This document shows positions 24,501 to 33,715 of a DNA stretch of 64,000 nt, piece after piece. The translations under genes were made by a program, and so were the position numbers. Position 1 is the first letter of the stretch. Every line of letters starts with the position of its first letter. Source of the stretch: Nymphaea colorata (lineage: Eukaryota > Streptophyta > Magnoliopsida > Nymphaeales > Nymphaeaceae); NCBI RefSeq assembly GCF_008831285.2, contig NC_045139.1, positions 8,526,204 through 8,590,203 of the forward strand. Direction: 5' to 3'. Below the pieces are notes generated by a model. That model was not told the DNA's origin. It ran no database searches and worked only from the letters and a program-made list of their open reading frames with translations.

Positions 24501-27500
24501 TGATGCATCTGTTAATGCAACAATCGCTGGAAGATAACACTCGCTCGTGAACAGGTTCCCTCCCAACACAGCTGCTCCAAGAATGGAAACATCAAAGGAA
24601 ACGCAAGTGATATATGGCTGCCTGCTCTGGCCAAAATCTGCAGGCGCTTGTCTTCAAAAGGGCAAATTTCTTCCATCAACAGCTTAACAAAGCTCTCTTA
24701 AGAGCCTTTTTAGAATTGAAGGACAGATGTTGGCCACTGTCCACAAGAGATCTATGGCAGAAGCCACAAGTGCCTTGTTTTCTTGAGCCTTGTTGGAAAG
24801 ATGGTTCAAAATGATAAAGTTGACATGCTCCGCTTTGAATAAGGTGTTTGAGCATTAGCACTGAGTATCCTCAAGAGATCATATTGTGGATGCCGATTTC
24901 CTATCCTCTTTAGCAGATCATCTCGGATGTTTGAGCAGCTTTGATATCCTTTTCCTCAGCTAGAGGGCATGGCAATGTCTTGAAAATGTTGTTATCCTTC
25001 ATTCCATGCAGGTTTTGAAAATTCTCTTCCGCTTTCACAGGGTCAACAAGGGAGGTTGACATTTTCCTGAAACAAGCCAAAACCGCTTTGTGCATTGCAT
25101 CAGAATGTCCATCCTTTCCTTTCTGCCTAAGAGCCCACCATCCTTGCATCTTTGTGACCTCAATTTCTGAGACAAGATAGATTCTAGTGCCTTTATATGT
25201 AGTGAGTTTAAGGAAGAGAAGAAAGATATCCAATGTCTGACTCTTTCTGCGACTGGAAGAGAAGAAAGATATCCAATGTCTGACTCTTTCCGCAACTGTA
25301 AGTGAAGCAAGAAATGAATTTTCAGCAAGTAAAAGTTCCATATTTTAAGGCTTAAAATCCTTGCTGTCCTTGGCATAACCAAGTCTTATTATGTTCAGAA
25401 TTTGTTAAAAATTATCAACTGGTGTGATCTCCCCTTCAAAGCACCTATTGCAGTAATTCATATACAATTCCAGCAGCCTCTGCATCATATTTTTCCAGAC
25501 TGAAAACTTTTTATCACAAAGCCTTTCTGCGGCATGCAATACTAACTCAGAGGGGATGCAACTTGAATGACGTTGTGCCAAATCACAATTTATATTCACA
25601 ACTTGAAGTCTTGAACCTTGTTCATGTCCTTCACCCAAAGGGGTTTCCGTTGCTGCATTGCACACCTTCCCTTCTAGTATAAGGCCATAGCCAAAGCAAC
25701 CTGGTGCTCTATCGGTAACTCATCTTTTGAAGGATCAGAGGAGCTGATCACTCTTATGCTTACACGAAGATGCCACAGAAACATCAGAAAACTTATGTGT
25801 ACCTTGCCTTTTGAAAACTGGTGTGAGAAGAATGGTGTATTCCTGGGGTGACTAAACAAACATGTGTCATGCCCCCATAGCTTAAGTGGTGTTCACCCAT
25901 GTCCACTGTTGCTCTCTTCAACATGAATCTACATGAATGAGCATCAAGGATTTCATCACCACCCTGTAAGAATGGGCCAATGCCTTTTTCATCAATATCA
26001 ACAGTAAATTTCTAGCCATTCTCTTGTAGGTCCTCTTCACTTCCTGTAATCTCTGGCATCACAACCTTCTCACAAGGGAAACTATCATCGCTACCACAGA
26101 ATTCGAGCTGATGGAAGGCCGACGCTAAATTTGCTGCTTGGTTTGCAGTACTGTCCCTATATGGCAACTTTGGAATGTTCCCAGTTCTGTCCTCCCTAGT
26201 ATCTCGTATCTACTTTGTTCAGCAACTGTTCCAGCAAACCTCTAAAGACCTTTTGTTGGGTCATTATCGTCTTCAAGCTATGTCACACGGGTACTCCTCT
26301 AAAGACCTTTTGTTGGGTCATTCTCCATTGCAGTATCGGGTACAGTCAACGTACCTAGGATCATTTTTGTCCATTTTCAGACTCGGTCAACTTTGACCAA
26401 GTCCAAAGTTGTCCAATTTTAAGTTGAAAATTAAAAATCCTCTCCCTTTTCTTGTTTCCTTTTTCACTCTAAACTTTTCTTGTACATAGTTCCTCACAAC
26501 TTTTCATTTAAAATCTTCCATACAATGTTTCGAAAATTCATTCCTTCTCTATAACTTGACTCTTCGATAATAGCGCGAGCCATAACCATAGCGATGTCAA
26601 TATATCTTAAAAGCGTGACATGTTGCTCCTTCTAATATTGATGATGCGATGGAGAATCAAGAAAGTTGATATATTTGTATGTTAATTACATTCATCCTGT
26701 GTTCTGGATCATGATTTATGAATATGTTATCCATTTTGAAATTTTTTGACATATATATATATATCCGCGTGTGTGTCCGGCCGTACCCCCGCACCTAAAT
26801 TTTTTGAAAATGGTCCATACCCGTACCCGCACCTGCACCCGTACCTATGTGACATAGTCTCCAAGCCCCTGTCCTTGGATTCTTAGGACCGTTCGATCTT
26901 CCCAAGGCTCTTTTCCATCATTTTCAGGCGATGGTTCATCATTTGGTGTTCTTCATCCGATTGCTTGCGACAGGATTCAAGAGCTGCAAAATCCTCACAA
27001 GTAGACATAGTGAAGAGGTGGTCTGTCTCGGTGAGAAAGACAACTGTCTCTGATACCATTGTTAGCCTCCGCTAACTTGGGAACCCCTTACAAGGCAACC
27101 CCAACCCCACCCGCACACACTCAGCCCTAATCCCAGATTAGGGTACACACTCAATACTTGTGATAAAACCTCAACTGAAGGTCCTTCAACCATATTTATA
27201 AGCACTACTGGATCAGTCCCATGGGGGATCCAATCCAATCTATGTCACATGGACACTTCATAAGTTCATTTTGCTAATGCACCAGCGTCGACGCAACGCA
27301 GGTGCAACCCAAATTCGCACCCAACCGCAGTCAAGGAAAGTCAGGTGCAGTCAGCTGCATCAACCATTTTTGTCATTTTTTGATGTGCACCTGACTCAAC
27401 GGGAGTCGGGTGTGGTCAAACCGCGTCATGGACTTTTTTGTCTATTTTTTTATTTTTTATTTCTTTAAAAATGACTTAGGACACAATCGTGTCCCTTCCC

Positions 27501-27796
27501 ATGGCAAAGCTTCTTCTTCCCACAATAGCCCTTCCCATCTTCTCCCTCTTGCATTGAGGCACCCCTCGGTGACCGACACCTCTGTTTAACATTTCCTCTT
27601 TAACCACGGCATGAGTCTCGACTGTGTATAATGGGGAATGGGTGGCCAGTGAGTAGAAGGGCTGAGGGGCTGGGGAGGAAGAAGGTTGATGCTCACGGCA
27701 TTCATTGTCGCTTAGTCTCTCAAGTATTACAGATTACAGTATTACTTTATTAGTATTTTGATATTTTTGCTTTCATAGACAATTTTTGTCATATGT

Positions 27797-27840
<44 letters not shown>

Positions 27841-30800
27841 ACAAATAACGTCTTAGAGTTTTAAACGGTGAGATTTTTCTCAGGTATAACACGGCAAGCT
27901 TGAAAAAACGGAAAAAAAAAAGAAAAATATGGTAAATTTTTAAAAATTAAAAATTGAAAAAAAATAAAATAAGTGAGAAACTAATAACACAAACATCAAA
28001 AGATAAATAGACCTGCAACAAATAAAAAATACAAAATGAAAAAAAAATGTTTGGCATTAAAAAAAACTGAAAAAAAATAAAAAAAAATGTTTTTTTCATT
28101 TTAATGTTTTTTTGAAAAACAAATTTTTTGTAAGTTTTAAACAGCCATTTAATTTATCATACTTTTTTGCATTTTTTTCAAAAAAAATATGTTTTCTATG
28201 ACTATGATATATATTATAATAATAAATTAACAATAATAATAATTACCCTCGCAGCACCACCGCACCCAAATGATTTGAGATATGTCGTCCGGCATCCCAC
28301 ACCTATGTGACATAGAATCCAATCCTATACCTGGTGCCTAACAATTATGTACTTTATTTTGTATTGATTACGTATTTTTATGGATTGTTATGTTGATGAT
28401 GTTGTATATATGTACATATTGTTAGCCACTTAGTTTGTTTTATAGTATTGTGATACCTCATACCTCTTATATGTATACATTAGTATGATTATGTTACGTA
28501 CTTATATCATACAATTATATGAATTCTTAATTTGTTATACCTATTATAAACTTATATTTATATACTATTATGTTAAATTGTATTGTAATGTATTTTTTTA
28601 TTCATGTTATATGTATTGTAATATGTGTTGTATGTATATACTATCATGTACAATCTATTATACCTGTTATATAGTATTGCATCAACCTATTATATGTATA
28701 TATTATTAGCCTGTTATATTATACGTAGTATTGTGACACCTGTTATCTGTATACATTAGTATGGTTATGTGCATTGTTAAGGTTGTGTACTTGTATTTAT
28801 ATACTATTATGTACTGATAGTATATTTCATTATACTATGTCTTTCTTTAAATACAGATTGATTAAAGCCTTCCTGCAGATTTACATTCCTTCATTAAGAG
28901 ATTAGATTTAGTTATATATATATATATATATATATATTAGATTACATTTAATAAGTAACGGTCTTCTATTGATTTGCATATTCAATGAAGTCAACAATTA
29001 CTTTTTTATTGTTTAAGTTGGTTATGTTTGTTATATTACTACTCTCCACAATTCAAATATTAGTAATAGTTAATCAAAATAACTTGACATATTAACATAA
29101 CTAGAAAAAATAAAAAGAAAAAAAGAATTGGTCGCCTTTTTTGCCTTAACAACATACATCTAGATTCAGCATAAATAAGGAGCTGAGATGATAAACATGT
29201 GTAATCAGACAAAGGCGAAAAAATACCATAATCTGCATGACTTTATGAACCCTGTTACAGACAAAAATAGGATATCCATTTCTGCCGAGAATTTCAGAAG
29301 CAGAACCACCATCTTCAGCCTCCAGCAGCTCTAAAATGTCATAAAGATGTTCCCACTCTGTTTCCAGAATAATCTTGTCCAATGGATAAACATTTTCTAC
29401 TGACACGGCAGTAAGATCATAAGGTGGAATATTTCGTTCGATGGACGTGTTTGTATCATGCAAAACTTCTTGTCGTGTCTTTACATTTCCTTGAACATTA
29501 GCATCCTTAATTAAGTTCTCAGCTGCCTCTTTTAAATCAAGATTTTCTTCTTTTAGGCGCCTTGACTCCCGCCTGGTGACCTGTGGTAGTCAACAAAAGG
29601 TGTAGAAATTCACTTAATTTGGCTCCAAAAGAATAAAACACGTTAAACATGCAGCTAATGGCAAGATAGAGCATTCCAAGGAACTAGAATGCAAAATATA
29701 TGGATGCTGTTAAACGTTTCAGTTTCAATTATCAAACGCCAAAATCTGAGCTAATGTCAGAAACGGGTACGCCTCATAGTCACACATGTCTAGGTGCTAC
29801 AACAGATCCTATTATGTAGTTATGTGGTAGCTTGAATATACAGAAACGAGAGTGTCTCACAGGCACACAGATATAATAGCCCATTTTAGCAATTCTCAAA
29901 TCCTATCACCTAGTGACATGGTAGCGTGCGCGCACACACACACACACACAAAAAGAGGAAAATTAAGGCAAGATAACTGAAAATGGAGGGAAAAGACTAT
30001 GTACAAACCTGACTCTTTGATCGCTTTGTTCCAAAAGAAGATGTAAGAGCTCTCAGTTTATCGAGCCTATTCTCATCAGTGAGCTTCTCTTCCTCTACAT
30101 CAACTGCCCCTGTGTGTACATACTGTAAACCCCTCACTCTCGGTTCCAACCTAAAGATCTGAAGAAGAATGCCATTAGAATCAAGTTCAACAGTGCGCAG
30201 AGCAGCAGTCTAACGAAGCAAACACCAGAGAGGCAGATAAATTGAAGAATTCGTATTAGGAAAGAAGAGGCATAGACCGCCGACCAGATAAAAATGTGAC
30301 AGAAATTCCATAACATGCAATTTACAAGCGGCGACAGATGTAAACAGCACCACAATCCGAAGAACTATCACATATAACAGATGGTACAAAAGGAATACAT
30401 TTGTTGCAAAAACCAAATTCCCATTCCTGAGAATCCCCAAGAAATGAAACAGATGATACATCCGTTTTTCGAATATATAAACAAATCAAGAAGTTTCGCT
30501 CTTAAAAAAACAAAAAGCACCTTGTTTCCGGCGATGGGGAGGATCTTAAGGGAACCGTTGTTCTTGTCGAGAACGCCGAGGGCGTAAGTGCAGGGCTGGA
30601 ATAGGGCACCTTCACCGGAGTAGTTGGTGCCTACGAAATCAACGCCGGCATTGTCGTCGTTGATCACCAGCTGCAGACGTCCCTTCTTGAACTTGTCGGT
30701 GTTCCTGAAGGCCCTGACTCTCACCCCGTCATTCCCCTCGGACGAGGAACCGATGTCGAAGCCGGAAGGGAAGTAACCGACGAAGGGGGCGACAAGACCC

Positions 30801-30898
30801 TCCGCCTCAGGGACGACGTCCACCTTCACTTCCACGGTCTCCCGCTTCTTCCCCCTCCGGCTACTGCCCACGATGCCGCTGCTCCCCTGCGGCTCCAT
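21580..30898 (-). CDS. RPA49: DNA-directed RNA polymerase I subunit RPA49 (A49)
   Basis: Four exons on the minus strand: 30521-30898, 30009-30158, 29227-29580 and 21580-22017, all with GT-AG introns in phase 0, giving 439 aa. The N-terminal part (VAPFVGYFPSGFD, VDFVGTNYSGEGA, CTYALGVLDK) is the A49 dimerisation domain that pairs with A34.5. The C-terminal part (YPLDKIILETEW, LAGILSYITCLLKF, LLISYILVLTLFVDEF, MTPASLKPYYMELGC) is the tandem winged-helix region. In the family the protein supports Pol I initiation and elongation on rDNA in the nucleolus. The start at 30898 is chosen because MEPQGSS precedes a basic segment and conserved sequence; the frame stays open upstream. Introns 1 and 2 are short, but intron 3 is 7.2 kb because an LTR retrotransposon (23006-28343) sits in it in the same orientation. 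The exons themselves are undamaged, so the gene is likely functional if this intron is spliced. Confidence 0.92.
22800..22945. repeat. Relic of a small transposon (AAGGC...CTTAG words) in RPA49 intron 3
   Basis: A stretch with TTGTTAAGGTAAGGCCTTGC, CACTTAGTCATGGACTAAGC and CACTTAGTCCATGG resembles common plant MITE interiors built from CTTAG/CTAAG repeats. The ends are not clear. Confidence 0.3.
23006..23220 (-). repeat. 3' LTR of the PDS5-carrying retrotransposon
   Basis: 215 bp. It aligns along its whole length with the 5' LTR, sharing GCCTCCGCTAACTTGGGAAC, ACTTGTGATAAAACC, TTTATAAGCACT and CATGGGGGAT. It has an extra ~15 bp in the middle (around 23089-23104). Immediately inside lies the candidate polypurine tract AAGGTGGGAG (minus strand, 23224-23233). 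Confidence 0.9.
23580..25670 (-). pseudogene. Captured PDS5-like (sister chromatid cohesion) cDNA, broken
   Basis: In order along the minus strand, several frames read plant PDS5 HEAT-repeat sequence: IPSELVLHAAERLCDKKFSV, NRCFEGEIT, VAERVRHWISFFSS, VKAEENFQNLHGMKDNNIF, RIGNRHPQYDLLRIL, ILARAGSHISL, APTVLQPLGTLAQP, SCTYNCKLKGY, ENNKAHLRLAAAVSVLQLA, KYACAFAVAACVC, LTEFMEDYHLE, and YPEYVLAYLICILAQDPPFP. The segments follow one another over about 2.1 kb without introns, although plant PDS5 genes are intron-rich, so this is a cDNA copy of the middle of the protein. Frameshifts, stops and a ~43-bp tandem duplication (25215-25300) destroy the frame. PDS5 normally regulates cohesin in the nucleus; this copy cannot make that protein. 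Both boundaries with retroelement sequence are approximate. Confidence 0.85.
25671..26277 (-). other. Retroelement interior of unknown origin, upstream of the PDS5 part
   Basis: On the minus strand a partly open frame reads KLPYRDSTANQAANLASAF, EITGSEEDLQENG, DIDEKGIGPFLQGGDEILDA and HHLSYGGMTHVCLVTPG. I do not recognise a gag, protease or host family here. It could be a second captured segment, a PDS5 part upstream of the conserved HEAT region, or a degraded gag/pol part. Confidence 0.35.
26278..26857. mobile_element. hAT-like non-autonomous element 1 (CTATGTCACA ends), nested in the LTR element
   Basis: 580 bp with terminal inverted repeats: CTATGTCACACGGGTAC at the left and the complement of CTATGTCACATAGGTAC at the right. 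It is flanked by 8-bp direct repeats TCTTCAAG (26270-26277) and TCTCCAAG (26858-26865), which differ at one base. An 8-bp target duplication points to the hAT superfamily. The right end carries CCCGCACC/CCCGTACC words. No transposase frame is present. A 27-bp host-flank sequence is duplicated just inside the left end. Confidence 0.8.
27044..27058 (-). promoter_or_regulatory. Retrotransposon primer-binding site (tRNA-iMet type)
   Basis: On the minus strand TGGTATCAGAGACAG begins one base after the 5' LTR end (TAACA). TGGTATCAGAGC is the usual plant primer-binding sequence complementary to initiator tRNA-Met, and the first 11 bases match it. Confidence 0.85.
27060..28343 (-). repeat. 5' LTR of the PDS5-carrying retrotransposon, split by a hAT-like element
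   Basis: The LTR parts are 27060-27239 and 28324-28343, which together give about 200 bp with perfect TGTTA...TAACA ends. Removing the insertion and one copy of its AATCCAAT target duplication restores a sequence collinear with the 3' LTR at 23190-23220. Confidence 0.9.
27240..28315. mobile_element. hAT-like non-autonomous element 2 (CTATGTCACA ends), nested in the 5' LTR
   Basis: 1,076 bp. It begins CTATGTCACATGG and ends with the complement of CTATGTCACATAGG, and is flanked by perfect 8-bp direct repeats AATCCAAT (27232-27239 and 28316-28323). Its ends match element 1 at 26278-26857, and both right ends carry CCGCACC/CACACCTATG words, so they are one family. The interior has A-rich tracts and an (AT)n run at about 27801-27837. 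No transposase was recognised. Confidence 0.85.
28349..29226. other. AT-rich remainder of RPA49 intron 3
   Basis: Very AT-rich sequence made largely of TATAT, TATTATGT and TTGTATTG words, with an (AT)n run at about 28913-28937. No gene or transposon end was recognised. The splice donor of intron 3 (ATG|GTATTT on the minus strand) is at 29226. Confidence 0.6.
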
Positions 30899-31050
30899 AT
30901 TCTCTTCCTCCCTTTCTCCCCTCGACAGGAAAATCGAGCGGCTCTCTTCAGTACCACTCTTCCACCCTTCGACCTCCCCACGTATCGCGCGGTAGCAAGA
31001 AGAGAGAAACACAGCCAGAGAGAGAGCGCGCGCGCAACAATAGGCGGTGA

Positions 31051-31060
31051 GTTTAGGGTT
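31051..31060 (-). promoter_or_regulatory. Telo-box upstream of RPA49
   Basis: AACCCTAAAC on the minus strand, about 155 bp before the start codon. The telo-box (AAACCCTAA) is a known element of plant promoters for ribosomal-protein and ribosome-biogenesis genes. It fits the role of a Pol I subunit. Confidence 0.55.
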
Positions 31061-31129
31061 AGTGAGCAGGTCGAAAATGCATGGTATAGTTGGAAATGGG
31101 ATTGAGACGGATTCAATACTGTCATTATT

Positions 31130-33700
31130 TGACTCTGCGAGCCAGCTAGTTCCTAGTTAAGTTATAAATTTTTTGTAAATTTATGAAGAAAGTAAGTCTG
31201 TTGCAAGTTCATGTTCTGATTATTTCATCAACTAAAAATGAACAACATTTCATATGAATATTTATTTATATTGAATATAGTTTGTGTTATTTCATAATTC
31301 AAAAATTAAAAAATTTCTATAGCAACACAGTTTTTTAAAAAAAATGCAATTATTTGACGATCCTAACTACTCGACAGACCTTAACTTATTATCTTGTAAA
31401 TGGATGATCCAAACCGATTAGGGTGGCTTGCAATTCCGATCAGCTACACAAGAACTAAAAATGGAACTACTTGAATCGGGTAAAAGTTTTGTCTCTTGTT
31501 GATTGATGAAAGTACGACCCGATATGTGTTATATATGGATTTAAGTTTAGATTTATTAAGTGGATTCTCTTTCAAACCTATGTCTGTTGTTGGATCCATG
31601 TCTTTTGTTGTTTGTCAATTTCCAACAATGCAAATAATATTTAGGTGTGGGCCTATTTAGTCGCTGAGAATCTAATGAAAGAAAAAATAAACTCAACTCT
31701 AAGGGGGTTGAAGTTCTAAAAGTTATCTCCTACGCAGTCATATAAATTGTTTCATCACGTATAAGACAGGTCTGCGGTTAGATGCTTAAAAAGAATAATG
31801 GATTATTGAAGAAAAAATAATTTGGAATTTCCTTTTGGTAGCGTTTGGATATCTGGAACTAATAAATACTCAGACTTAAAACGGCTGGGTATTTAGTACA
31901 GGGCATTTTAGTGGAATTTTTGTTCTGCCTTCGATTTACTTCATTTATTTAATTTTCATGGAACTTTGGCTCCGGATGTTGAGAGGTTAACATGCAGAAA
32001 TTTTTTTCCAGCGTTAAAGTTACACATGTTAGTACTAACGTTTTATTATGGCTCCAAAACTTCTAACACTAAAGCCGAACTTGGCACCAAATTTGCAGTA
32101 AAAACTTTCCTTGAACTAATGTTTCATCTCTACATTAAAGTTTCAGGTTTTCAAATGAGCCCTTTGTGACAAATAGCTCAATTAGACATGTCTTTCATAT
32201 AATAGACAAGCATGGGCGTCGAGTCGACCTGACACCCGAAACTCGAGTTACCATTAAAACCTGAGTCCTAATCCAATTAAATTAAAAAATATATTTTTTA
32301 AATTAAAATAATATATAAATATAATTAACTGTAATAAAATATTATATATATTCTGAGCTTATCAAGCCTAACAGGCCACTCGAAGCCCTTTTCTCAAGCT
32401 CGATAGCCCATCCGTAGATGACGTCATTAAATAGTTTTCAAAATTTTGCAAGAAACTACATACATATAAAAAAATTGTTGAAATCCAACGAACCCCTAAT
32501 CAGATGAAGCTAAGTCAACCCGGAAATTTTTTTGTTTAGAATATTTTGCCGAATCTATTTTAATATTAAGCTTTATTTGAGTTTGGACGGTTAAATTTAA
32601 TTTGGGAAAACAAGAACAAGCTAAAAAGGCTCTCAAGTCCCCCCCGTTCTAAACCAGCCAAGAGCTCCTCCCGAGTTTGAAAACTCTCAAGTCCACCGTT
32701 CCAACCCGGAGCGCTCTTGTACCTCGAGCCATCTTCTTTCACTTGCACTGTGGATCTCAGTAAGCCGCCGTGAACCCAGGAGAGCAGCTGAACGACCATG
32801 GCAACCACCACCAAGAGAGGAGAGAAAGAGAGAGAGGAAGTGGCTGTGGAAGGTTTAAAGAGAAAAGAAATGGAAGTCTTTCGACTGCAATAAGAAAGAG
32901 AATAGAGAGAGAAAGAAATCTTCGACGATGATAAAGGGTCTCAGGGAGGAAGGGAAAGGTTCAGGCTTCTTTTAGAATGTGTCAAACAGAGGTAAAAAAA
33001 AACCCTGAATAGTAAAACCTCAAAAATCACCTTTGACAATACCAAAGACTACTGACTTATCATTAATCAACAGACCTATATGACAACTCTCCTCCAATCC
33101 ACATGATCGGCGAGAAGAAAATTCACATTTAAGACGAAAGGGGTCAAGCATGTAAATGAGATGAAACCCACATGCATGAAAATTGGAGAGAGAGCAATCA
33201 AACGAAGCAACGTAGAGCTTTAAATTCAACTTGGAGATGCTCACTTTTTCAGAAACAACCTATCCCTCACCCGTATTTGACAAGACTGCAACCTTCGTAC
33301 GCCAAAAAGCAGAACTCTTAATAGTGCAAACATCAACAATTTATTTGCCAGACTTTGGAAAACCATTTTCATGCGCTCCTATCAACGAAGTATGGGAGAT
33401 ATCACAATCCCAGCAATTCGGACAAGTATTTCCACCACAACAGCAACAGTGCCACAATCTAATATTTTATACCGAGGCAAACCGACACATATCCGAGAAA
33501 TTATCTCCATAAATCCTTGCGATAAAATTATCCTTTGAAGTTCGAAACCTTAGTTCAAGAACCAAAATAATGAAAAGCACGAGACAAAATTGTAACTTCA
33601 ACGTAAAACCTACAGTAATTGGAAGGCACACAGCAAGAACAAAGTAGACTCGTCCCTCTAGATTGCTCCCAGCAAAAACAAAGTTGAGAGCTCCAGCTTT
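31130..33700. other. Intergenic between RPA49 and RPL13A
   Basis: No gene family recognised. It includes A+T-rich tracts (32280-32350), purine-rich runs (GAGAGAGA, 32817-32960) and the probable 3' UTR of RPL13A close to 33700. Scattered phrases such as GTTTGGATATCTGG near 31850 suggest small transposon debris. Confidence 0.45.
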
Positions 33701-33715
33701 TCTCGATCAAGCAAA

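Larger units (their letters stand above)
23006..28343 (-). mobile_element. LTR retrotransposon carrying a captured PDS5 cDNA, inserted in RPA49 intron 3
   Basis: Complete element in minus orientation. The ATTAT target-site duplication is at 23001-23005 and 28344-28348. The 3' LTR is 23006-23220 and the 5' LTR is 27060-28343 (interrupted). The LTRs begin TGTTA and end TAACA (degenerate in the 3' copy). A primer-binding site matching the tRNA-iMet type follows the 5' LTR, and a purine-rich AAGGTGGGAG precedes the 3' LTR. Without nested insertions the element is about 4.25 kb. I recognise no gag nucleocapsid, protease, reverse transcriptase or integrase. A short start (MSTCEDFAALESC, then an EKSLGKIERS stop) may be a gag remnant. 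Most of the interior is PDS5-like. LTR divergence by eye is about 10% plus a ~15-bp indel, so the insertion is not recent. The superfamily cannot be assigned, and the lack of pol makes it non-autonomous. Confidence 0.88.

Noticed and set aside
30826-31125. Second minus-strand frame across the RPA49 start
   Set aside because: Out-of-frame shadow; the RPA49 frame has the conserved A49 domain and matching splice phases.
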